From positions 1 to 5,370 of the forward strand of contig DAOVKD010000056.1 of the NCBI GenBank assembly GCA_030631975.1: DNA of 5,370 nt. Reading direction: 5' to 3'. This document shows positions 1 to 4,935 of the stretch, piece after piece. How positions within the stretch are numbered: position 1 is the stretch's first letter; every line of letters begins with the position of its first letter. The stretch is from Candidatus Woesearchaeota archaeon (GTDB lineage: Archaea > Nanobdellota > Nanobdellia > Woesearchaeales > GW2011-AR4). The notes under the pieces were generated by a model. It did not search any database and was not told the origin of the DNA. It was given only the letters and a program-made list of their open reading frames with translations. A program made the position numbers and the translations under genes.

Positions 1-1
1 A

Positions 2-487
2 ATAGAATTGATTAATAATCAGGTGTCTGGAAACGCTTACCAACAATTTTCTACATTTTGCAAAATACTTCTTAACAACATAAAGGTTCTGGCATTTGCA
101 ATATTGTTTGCTTTCATTTATGGCGCAGGAGCAATTTTTATTTTGACATGGAATGCGAGTGTTATAGGGACTGCTATAGGCAATTTCATAAGGTCAAACA
201 TAAGCCAATATGCTGGTGTTGTAGGATTTGAGAAATTTTCAAGCTATTTTAATGTGGCATCGATAGGGCTTCTTAGATACATTTTGCATGGAGTCCCGGA
301 AATACTTGCCTATTTTTACGGAGGTTTAGCAGGGGGCATAATCTCTGTTGCTATAATAAAAAAACATTATAAAGACGAAAAGTTTTCACATATTCTTTTT
401 GATGTTTCTGAACTCCTGCTGATTTCACTGGCATTCCTTCTTGTTGCAGCCTTTATAGAGGTCTATGTAACTCCGATTTTATTCTAA
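2..487 (+). CDS. SpoIIM/DUF95-family integral membrane protein (5' end outside window)
   Basis: This is the C-terminal part of a membrane protein. The frame is open to the left edge and the first in-window start-like codon is a TTG at 8, so the true start probably lies upstream. Counting from that TTG, about 159 residues contain three hydrophobic blocks (roughly 21-48, 86-117 and 134-157). A segment reading HGVPEILAYFYGGLAGG (94-110) and the earlier FILTWNASV (44-52) resemble the SpoIIM (stage II sporulation protein M) family, which is widespread in archaea that do not sporulate. In Bacillus SpoIIM acts with SpoIID/P in septal peptidoglycan removal; the archaeal role is unknown and may concern the membrane or division, which is inference. 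The stop at 485-487 overlaps the convergent stop of the OB-fold gene by 9 nt. Family confidence is good, function confidence low. Confidence 0.8.
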   Translation: MELINNQVSGNAYQQFSTFCKILLNNIKVLAFAILFAFIYGAGAIFILTWNASVIGTAIGNFIRSNISQYAGVVGFEKFSSYFNVASIGLLRYILHGVPEILAYFYGGLAGGIISVAIIKKHYKDEKFSHILFDVSELLLISLAFLLVAAFIEVYVTPILF

Positions 488-1129
488 TACCTTTAATTTT
501 CCAGGCTTAATTTCGAAAATGTCCCCTTCTTTTAGAAGATTATTAATTACCTTATCTATGTCTTTGATGTTTCTTGATGAAAGCTCTTCGATAGAAACAC
601 CCTCTCCTTTGTCAATCTCCTTTATCAGCTTAAAGACTCTATTGCGGCACAGCTCAGCAGCATATTCTTCAATGGAATGTTTATCAGAAATAGCTTTACT
701 GCCCTTTTTTTTTGCACCATCCCCTCTTAAATTCTTCTCCAATTCTAATTTCCTTACTTTTGCCCAAGCAGGAGATATTTTCTTTATTGATTCTATAAGT
801 ATATATTTTTCTGAAGAGAATTCCCTTGGCCTGCCAATTATAAGTATGATATCGCTTACGCCTATTTTGTCTAATAATGTATTATTTTCAAAAACTCTGG
901 CAGAAATTCTTCCAGTGCCGTCATCTATAGTTAATATTTTATAGTTGTTTATCTCTGATTTCTGGACTACAACCCCTATTATATTAATTCTAGATACTTC
1001 CCGGTCATTTGCTTCAAGATAATTGGGGTAAAAACCTTCGGTTTTTATGTATTTGGAATTAAGTATATCTTTGATTCTTATCTTATATGCAGTCTGCCTT
1101 TTTTGAAATCTTTGCTCTTCTTCAGGCAA
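479..1129 (-). CDS. OB-fold / winged-helix protein, RPA32-like single-stranded DNA-binding candidate
   Basis: The product is 216 residues from a TTG start at 1129. The frame extends to an ATG at 1198 (239 aa), but a strong TATA box (1174-1166) would then lie inside the gene. From the TTG, a TATA box, a short leader and a GGGGTGT element 7 nt before the start all fall into place. Residues about 45-118 look like an OB fold: INIIGVVVQK, then YKILTIDDGTGRISARVFE, then VSDIILIIGRPRE and KYILIESIKKI. A basic linker with KKKGSK (140-145) leads to a C-terminal segment (about 165-212) with helix-turn-helix/winged-helix character. OB plus C-terminal winged helix is the layout of RPA32 (RPA2) and archaeal RPA-like proteins (COG3390-type). 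The expected role is binding ssDNA at forks or repair sites, which suits the adjacent MCM gene. The partner RPA subunit is not in the window, and another OB protein binding nucleic acid is possible. Confidence 0.72.
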   Translation of the reverse strand: MPEEEQRFQKRQTAYKIRIKDILNSKYIKTEGFYPNYLEANDREVSRINIIGVVVQKSEINNYKILTIDDGTGRISARVFENNTLLDKIGVSDIILIIGRPREFSSEKYILIESIKKISPAWAKVRKLELEKNLRGDGAKKKGSKAISDKHSIEEYAAELCRNRVFKLIKEIDKGEGVSIEELSSRNIKDIDKVINNLLKEGDIFEIKPGKLKVLE

Positions 1130-1165
1130 GAAATTAACACCCCAAAACAAAGCAACATTATGGTG

Positions 1166-1174
1166 TTTATATAT
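1166..1174 (-). promoter_or_regulatory. TATA box of the OB-fold protein gene
   Basis: The minus strand reads ATATATAAA, preceded by an A-run. Its end is 37 nt upstream of the TTG start at 1129. Archaeal initiation usually falls about 23-25 nt past the box, which would be near 1142. That leaves a leader of roughly 13 nt beginning at the GGGGTGT motif (1143-1137). This spacing is the main reason for preferring the TTG start over the ATG at 1198. The 100-nt gap between the MCM stop and this gene shows no convincing terminator. Confidence 0.6.
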
Positions 1175-1229
1175 TTTTTGTGGGGTTTTAAATAACAATA
1201 TTCAAGATTGCACGAGCCAAGAAGGGATA

Positions 1230-3263
1230 TTATATGCGGCTGATAAATCCACGTCTCGGTTCAAACACTTCGCCAACCCTTTTCAATTTCTCTAGAACTT
1301 CTTCTGCCTTTTCTTCCTCAATGCCCTTATTTTTGGATTCCTCTATTATATCATCAATTGGAATAGTTTTTCCTACCTTATTCTCTAAATCATTAATGAT
1401 TTCCTTTACTACGCTTATATGGCTTCTTTGAGATGCAGAAATTCCTGTTGTTATTCTGTCAATATCTATTTTTCCAGTTTCCCTATCAAAACCAACCTGC
1501 ATTAAGCAATATTCAACAAGCTCAATAGCCCTTTTCGCATCTGCCCCCATCGCTTTATTACTCAACCTTAATCTCGCAGCTGCTTCTGTAAGCCTTACAA
1601 GAGCTTCTAATTGCCTTGCTGAAATAGGAATTGCTTTTATGCCTTCTTCTACCCCTCCGCTAAGACGCATTTTAAGATAGAAATCTTTTATTTCCTGCAA
1701 AGCATCATCCGTGATAGCTGGTGTGACTTTTTGCTTGGCATATGCAATATACTTTCTTAGAAAGTCTGTAGGTATTTCAGGCTCGCAAATATCAGGATTC
1801 TGGTGCAGTTTAAGTATGTGGCTTGCCATTTTTTCATCTCTGGTTTCATCTGGTATGTCCTTAATTGGGAAAATAAGATCAAACCTATTGATTAATGTTG
1901 GGGGCATGTCTATCTGCTCTGCGATTATTCCGTAAGGATCAAACCTGCCAAATTTTGGATTAGCTGCTGCAAGTACAGTGGTCCTGGCAATTAAGGTTGA
2001 TTGTATGTTTGCTTTTGAAATGCTTATAGTCTGCTGCTCAAGCGCTTCATGCATGGCATCCCTATCTTCAGGGGTCATTTTATCCATCTCATCTATACAA
2101 CAAAGACCATTAGACGCTAAAACCAAAGCGCCTGCTTCCAGGCTCCAGCCTTTCAAAAATTCATCCCTTACAACAGCGGCGGTTAAGCCAGCGCCAGAAA
2201 CACCTTTGCCGGATACATATCTTCCCTTGGGCGCTATAACACTGATTCTTTTTAGCATTACGCTCTTTCCGCTTCCAGGGTCTCCAACAAGCAAAATATG
2301 CGTATCTCCCCTGCTAACAACTTTGTCGCTTCTGACCTTTCTAACACCGCCTGCAAGCTGTAATAATAGGGCTTCTTTAACCTTCTCATAGCCATAGATA
2401 GAAGGCGCAGCAGAAGCAATAAGCTTTGGAAACAATTCCGGATCCTGAGAGAACTCAATTATTTTCTGCTCCTCCTCCTCTGAAATTTTAACCTCATAAA
2501 AAGTTTCCTCAACTGCTCCAATATAATTCGCTTCTATCATGAGGTCAAACCTGGTTGACTTGGAACCTGTCCGTAAAATGATTGGGACTTCTTTAATTAT
2601 GCCGGTAATGACAATCTTGCTGCCAGGATTTGTTTTTTTCTCGCTGAGCGGGCTTACCAAATCATCCTTAAGAAGGATATTGATTCTTTTTGGCTGCTCT
2701 CCACCTTCGAGGCTTTCAGGAACCTCTTCTAAGACAATTCCCTGCGCATCAACAAGCTCTTTGCTGAGCAAAAAAAATTTTCCTTTTCTCCCGCAGCCGC
2801 ATTTTGATGGTTCTTTAAAACTGCCATTTAATTGCAAAACATTGATTATATTGCCGCATACAGGACACTCAAATTTTGCAGCAGTTACCTGGGGCCTTAC
2901 ATCTGATTTCTGCCTTACAACACCTTCAGCATACATAAGTTTGCCAATGTGTTTGCTTCTTATGTTTCTTATCATAATTTTTTGGCTGCCAGGCAGATTT
3001 TTAAAACGAACTTTAAAGCCTTTTATATCTTCCAGGTCAAACTGTTCAACAGCAAGTTCTACAGCTTTTATAGTATCTTCTGGGGTATCTAGCATATCAT
3101 TAGCTAAATCAAGGTCAAACTTAGAAAGCTCTGCAAAATCCACAACAATGAACTTATTGTCTTTTCTTAAATTTTCAACAATCTGTGAATAGTAAAAAGA
3201 CTCTAGAAAATCATGGAACCTCTTTACCTGTTCTGATGCGTCTATCTTAACTAATTCTTGCAT
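1230..3263 (-). CDS. mcm: Minichromosome maintenance (MCM) replicative DNA helicase
   Basis: This is the hexameric 3'-5' helicase that unwinds DNA at archaeal replication forks. The 677 aa length is typical. The N-terminal domain covers about 1-250, with a zinc-binding site at C133, C136, C155 and C157 (CPVC then CGC). The AAA+ core shows Walker A GDPGSGKS (327-334), a helix-2 insert around 354-367, Walker B LCCIDEMDKM (387-396, with D391/E392), a presensor-1 hairpin near 412-425, sensor 1 N435 in AAANP, an arginine finger R460 in NRFDLIF, and sensor 2 around R550 in PISARQLEALVRL. A C-terminal winged helix occupies about 612-677. There is no intein at the Walker A site, a common insertion point in archaeal MCMs. 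The ATG at 3263 fits the TATA box at 3294-3287. The gene lies downstream of TBP and upstream of the OB-fold gene on the same strand; separate TATA boxes argue against strict co-transcription. Confidence 0.98.
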   Translation of the reverse strand: MQELVKIDASEQVKRFHDFLESFYYSQIVENLRKDNKFIVVDFAELSKFDLDLANDMLDTPEDTIKAVELAVEQFDLEDIKGFKVRFKNLPGSQKIMIRNIRSKHIGKLMYAEGVVRQKSDVRPQVTAAKFECPVCGNIINVLQLNGSFKEPSKCGCGRKGKFFLLSKELVDAQGIVLEEVPESLEGGEQPKRINILLKDDLVSPLSEKKTNPGSKIVITGIIKEVPIILRTGSKSTRFDLMIEANYIGAVEETFYEVKISEEEEQKIIEFSQDPELFPKLIASAAPSIYGYEKVKEALLLQLAGGVRKVRSDKVVSRGDTHILLVGDPGSGKSVMLKRISVIAPKGRYVSGKGVSGAGLTAAVVRDEFLKGWSLEAGALVLASNGLCCIDEMDKMTPEDRDAMHEALEQQTISISKANIQSTLIARTTVLAAANPKFGRFDPYGIIAEQIDMPPTLINRFDLIFPIKDIPDETRDEKMASHILKLHQNPDICEPEIPTDFLRKYIAYAKQKVTPAITDDALQEIKDFYLKMRLSGGVEEGIKAIPISARQLEALVRLTEAAARLRLSNKAMGADAKRAIELVEYCLMQVGFDRETGKIDIDRITTGISASQRSHISVVKEIINDLENKVGKTIPIDDIIEESKNKGIEEEKAEEVLEKLKRVGEVFEPRRGFISRI

Positions 3264-3272
3264 GAAGTGTAT

Positions 3273-3294
3273 ACACCCCTCATCTGTTTATAAA
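3273..3294 (-). promoter_or_regulatory. mcm core promoter: TATA box and GGGGTGT element
   Basis: On the minus strand TTTATAAA (3294-3287) is followed by GGGGTGT (3279-3273) and then the ATG at 3263. The last A of the TATA box lies 23 nt before the A of the ATG, so predicted initiation falls at or within a few bases of the start codon. That suggests a leaderless mRNA. If so, GGGGTGT would be a promoter element and not a transcribed ribosome-binding site, unless transcription starts further upstream. Confidence 0.6.
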
Positions 3295-3327
3295 TCTCAC
3301 GCGTGGATGTCCAGTGGGTTGTGAAAC

Positions 3328-3340
3328 AAAAAAGAAAAAA
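3328..3340 (-). terminator. Oligo-T terminator directly after the TBP gene
   Basis: The minus strand reads six Ts, a C and six more Ts immediately after the TBP stop codon (3343-3341). Archaeal RNA polymerase terminates intrinsically at such T-runs without needing a hairpin. The run separates TBP from the mcm promoter, in a gap of 77 nt. Confidence 0.65.
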
Positions 3341-3904
3341 CTACGCTTTGACTTTCTTGAGATTCTCTATCAGCTTGTCCAATGCCATATGAACTTCTTC
3401 CTCGCTTTTTGTTCCTGTGCAGACAATTTTTCCATTGCTAAATAATAAGAAAGTTGCTTGCGGGTTGCTTTTTGTCTGAGGCAGTTTATAGACCAGGCCT
3501 GGGAATTGCTCAGGTTCATACTCAACATTCTGCAATTTTGTTGCAAGTTCATTCAGGTTTAAGTCCATTCTAACGCTGCCAGAGGCAACAATATTCTGGA
3601 TTTTTATTTCTGGCTTTACCTTGATATTTATATTTATCTTCTCCAGGCTTTTTATTATCTTCTTTATGCTTTCCTGGACTTTTTCTATTGTCCTAGCGCC
3701 TGTGCATACTACTTTACCAGAGCTAAAGATTAAAGCAGACGTTTTAGGCTCCTTTACCCTTATAACAAGCCCCGGAAACTGTTCCGGGTTATATTCTGTA
3801 TTGCTTAATGTAGCAGCCATCTTTTCTAAAGGTATATCATGCTCCAGAGAAGTGGATACAACTATATTAACTATCTTGATGTCTCTAGAAACTTTTTTAG
3901 CCAT
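3341..3904 (-). CDS. tbp: TATA-box-binding protein (TBP)
   Basis: This general transcription factor binds the TATA box, bends it, and recruits TFB and RNA polymerase. The 187-aa protein has the classic two direct repeats, about 10-90 and 101-182. PEQFPGLV occurs identically in both (40-47 and 131-138), as do GK-VCTG segments (63-69 and 159-164). The DNA-kinking phenylalanines expected from TBP structures are F43/F60 and F134/F155. The first pair has the 17-residue spacing of yeast F99/F116. The second is 21 residues apart against 17 for yeast F190/F207, which implies a stirrup loop about 4 residues longer in the C-terminal half, the side TFB contacts. The ATG at 3904 gives the expected short N-terminus. 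The T-rich terminator follows the stop. The T-rich, dyad-containing upstream region suggests this gene may be controlled. Confidence 0.98.
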   Translation of the reverse strand: MAKKVSRDIKIVNIVVSTSLEHDIPLEKMAATLSNTEYNPEQFPGLVIRVKEPKTSALIFSSGKVVCTGARTIEKVQESIKKIIKSLEKININIKVKPEIKIQNIVASGSVRMDLNLNELATKLQNVEYEPEQFPGLVYKLPQTKSNPQATFLLFSNGKIVCTGTKSEEEVHMALDKLIENLKKVKA

Positions 3905-3908
3905 TTTT

Positions 3909-3938
3909 ACACCCCCAAATGCGAAATTTGTTTATAAA
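3909..3938 (-). promoter_or_regulatory. tbp core promoter: TATA box and GGGGGTGT element
   Basis: The minus strand has TTTATAAA (3938-3931), then GGGGGTGT (3916-3909), then four As and the ATG at 3904. The last A of the box is 27 nt before the ATG, so the expected transcript has a leader of only a few bases. A gap of 4 nt between the G-rich motif and the ATG is short for a Shine-Dalgarno site. The same box and motif occur at mcm with different spacing. Confidence 0.6.
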
Positions 3939-3940
3939 CC

Positions 3941-3980
3941 TTTAAAAACAGGGTTGTATTTAAATACTTTTGTTTTTAAA
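3941..3980. promoter_or_regulatory. Nested dyad upstream of the tbp TATA box, possible operator
   Basis: An outer perfect inverted repeat, TTTAAAAACA (3941-3950) against TGTTTTTAAA (3971-3980), encloses a 12-bp perfect palindrome GTATTTAAATAC (3956-3967). The two symmetry centres differ by only one base. The dyad starts 2 bp upstream of the tbp TATA box, over and beyond the BRE position, where a dimeric regulator could compete with or help TFB. AT-rich DNA makes short palindromes likely, but two concentric ones are less expected. Confidence 0.4.
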
Positions 3981-3981
3981 T

Positions 3982-4024
3982 AGAGGGGTTTTGATATAAA
4001 CATTCGAGAAAATATACCCCCTCT
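3982..4024. repeat. Inverted repeat with AGAGGGG / CCCCTCT arms
   Basis: The arms AGAGGGG (3982-3988) and CCCCTCT (4018-4024) pair over 7 bp. They extend inward with TTTT against AAAA after a 5-nt bulge (TATAC) on the right side. The loop holds GATATAAAC, which is TATA-like on both strands. Since 3940-3980 is about 20% GC, these G/C blocks stand out. It could be a hairpin in a transcript or a second protein-binding dyad; the sequence alone does not decide. Confidence 0.35.
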
Positions 4025-4038
4025 GTTTCCTATGGAAC

Positions 4039-4047
4039 TTTTATATA
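4039..4047 (+). promoter_or_regulatory. TATA-like box pointing right toward the structured element
   Basis: TTTTATATA lies inside AACTTTTATATAG, the best rightward TATA-like sequence between tbp and rnp3. Usual archaeal spacing would start transcription near 4067-4071. That is inside the left arm of the 14-bp inverted repeat, so a transcript from here would carry only part of the outer helix. It could drive the element as an RNA or as part of a leader for rnp3. Confidence 0.35.
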
Positions 4048-4057
4048 GTAAACCCAT

Positions 4058-4216
4058 GTTAGTGCAAAATTGTAGGTGTCATCAATTTTGTGAGGCTCTG
4101 AATGATAAACATAAAGCTGACAAGGGGGACGTCCCTTACGGGGAATGTCAGCTATCACAATTTCCAGCAAAGCCGAACCAGATGACACCCGAGTGAAACG
4201 AGAATTTTGCACTAAC
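4058..4216. ncRNA. Candidate structured RNA element, family not recognised, strand undecided
   Basis: This 159-nt block is 70/159 G+C (44%), against 7/50 just to its right (4241-4290) and 13/60 to its left (3921-3980). In plus coordinates the helices are: P1, 14 bp perfect (4058-4071 with 4203-4216); P2, 9 bp perfect (GGTGTCATC 4075-4083 with 4181-4189); P3, 6 bp (TTGTGA 4088-4093 with 4155-4160); P4, 8 bp (AGCTGACA 4115-4122 with 4146-4153); and an apical 4-bp hairpin (4132-4135 with 4141-4144, loop TTACG). GGCT (4094-4097) can pair with AGCC (4171-4174) across P3 as a pseudoknot. P1, P2 and P4 are free of mismatches. No RNase P RNA, SRP RNA, tRNA, 5S rRNA or clear box C/D or H/ACA signature was found. 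Leftward transcription from the TATA box at 4250-4243 would start just outside P1; the rightward box at 4039 would start inside it. A MITE-like element is the main alternative, but no target-site duplication is visible. Confidence 0.55.
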
Positions 4217-4242
4217 CCGCCAAAACCCAAAATCTAGTAAAT

Positions 4243-4250
4243 ATTATAAG
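4243..4250 (-). promoter_or_regulatory. TATA-like box pointing left toward the structured element
   Basis: The minus strand reads CTTATAAT (4250-4243). Initiation 23-25 nt beyond it would fall near 4218-4220, giving a transcript that starts a few bases outside the 14-bp outer helix. That placement is what a stable-RNA promoter should show. No clear T-run terminator follows on the far side, so the call stays tentative. Confidence 0.35.
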
Positions 4251-4255
4251 CACAA

Positions 4256-4263
4256 TTATAATT
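4256..4263 (+). promoter_or_regulatory. Possible TATA box of the RNase P p30 gene
   Basis: TTATAATT ends 30 nt before the ATG at 4293, so predicted initiation lies near 4286 with a leader of about 6 nt. This fits the near-leaderless pattern of the other genes here. The area is extremely AT-rich, so the match could be chance. Confidence 0.35.
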
Positions 4264-4292
4264 ATTGATAAATATTGCTTAAAATTAGTAAA

Positions 4293-4898
4293 ATGATTGA
4301 TATTGTAATGCCCTGCAATAATGAAGAAGAATTCATTGTAATAGCGGAAAAACTAGGGTACAATGCCATATGTTTTCTTTATGATACCAGGGGATATCAA
4401 ACCAAACAAAAAAAATTTGAGGCAAAGAAAATTAAACTCTATACCGGAATTTTAGCGGATAGCAGGAGCATAAATAAGCTCAGGAATAAATCAAAAAATA
4501 AAAAAGTTTTTGTCGCTGTTAGAAGCTCCAATAACGACCGGGAAATCATGGAAAAATCAAAAGCAGATATGGTCTTTTCTTTTGAAGAGAGCCCTAAAAA
4601 GGATTTTATCCATCAAAGAGCCTCTGGGTTAAACCATATCTTATGCAAACTGGCAAAGGAGAATAACATAACCATAGGTTTTTCATTAAGTTCCATTCTA
4701 AACTCAAAAAATAAGCAGGTAGTCTTGGGAAGAATAATGCAAAACATAAAACTGTGCAGAAAATTTAGGGTAAAGACTGCAATTGCATCTTTTGCCCAAA
4801 AACCTTTTGAAATGAGGGGTGCACATGATTTAAGGAGCCTATTCGAAATTTTAGGCAGCAAAAATCCTGCTTTTTTAAAAGAGTCAGATATAATATAG
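4293..4898 (+). CDS. rnp3: RNase P protein component 3 (p30/Rpp30 family)
   Basis: This is a protein subunit of archaeal RNase P, the ribonucleoprotein that cleaves the 5' leader from precursor tRNA. Rpp30 has a TIM-barrel-like (PHP-related) fold and partners Pop5, helping the catalytic domain of the RNA. The 201 residues match the usual length. It begins MIDIVMP, the first barrel strand. DFIHQRASGLNHILCKLAKEN (104-124) followed by ITIGFSLSSIL (126-136) is the most recognisable family block. IASFAQKPFEMRGAHDL (164-180) is the late conserved region carrying the R/DL motif, ending in EILG. A TTG at 4275 in frame would add six residues, but the ATG at 4293 gives the normal start. It lies 76 nt after the unassigned structured element; a rightward transcript would make that element its leader. 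No RNase P RNA or other RNase P protein gene is in the window. Confidence 0.9.
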   Translation: MIDIVMPCNNEEEFIVIAEKLGYNAICFLYDTRGYQTKQKKFEAKKIKLYTGILADSRSINKLRNKSKNKKVFVAVRSSNNDREIMEKSKADMVFSFEESPKKDFIHQRASGLNHILCKLAKENNITIGFSLSSILNSKNKQVVLGRIMQNIKLCRKFRVKTAIASFAQKPFEMRGAHDLRSLFEILGSKNPAFLKESDII

Positions 4899-4902
4899 AA
4901 GA

Positions 4903-4910
4903 TATTATAT
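4903..4910 (+). promoter_or_regulatory. TATA box of the PKD-repeat protein gene
   Basis: TATTATAT begins 4 nt after the rnp3 stop and ends 26 nt before the ATG at 4936. Predicted initiation near 4933 gives an essentially leaderless mRNA from that ATG. It would exclude the alternative in-frame ATG at 4924, which lies upstream of the predicted start. Confidence 0.45.
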
Positions 4911-4935
4911 GCATTTGATAAAAATGGGTAGGTAT

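Noticed and set aside
1226..1247. Similarity between GATATTATATGC...TGATAAA at the mcm stop and the same words at 4901-4922
   Set aside because: It matches at 19 of 22 positions, but in an AT-rich window of this size about that level can arise by chance. One copy is the 3' end of mcm coding sequence.
2539..3192. 217-codon plus-strand open frame opposite mcm
   Set aside because: It lies wholly within the mcm coding region, whose domains are unmistakable. The translation is low-complexity Ser/Leu/Phe-rich, as expected from the antisense of a Lys/Glu-rich gene.
4098..4121. Box C/D-like words (CTGA, ATGATAA, GCTGA)
   Set aside because: ATGATAA is only an approximate box C, no proper 5' box C or terminal box D pairing frames it, and the words overlap the P4 helix.
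4058..4216. RNase P RNA next to an RNase P protein gene
   Set aside because: The universal conserved regions (GAGGAAAGTCC-like CR I and ACAGAA...GGCTTA-like CR V) could not be found on either strand, and the block is short. A strongly reduced RNA cannot be excluded without a covariance search.
4058..4216. Integron attC recombination site or MITE
   Set aside because: The ends read GTTAG...CTAAC, the reverse order of attC R''/R' boxes (RYYYAAC...GTTRRRY), and the left box has T where R is needed. No target-site duplication is visible in the flanks, so a MITE is not supported either.
4030..4230. Open frame of 66 codons on the minus strand across the structured element, starting with TTG
   Set aside because: The frame has no ATG start, no recognisable domain or ribosome-binding site, and simply runs through the inverted repeats. 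RNA-like or DNA structure explains the sequence better than protein.
4924..4935. Upstream in-frame ATG for the PKD protein
   Set aside because: It lies between the TATA box (4903-4910) and the predicted transcript start near 4933, and adds only MGRY before the signal peptide. The ATG at 4936 fits better.
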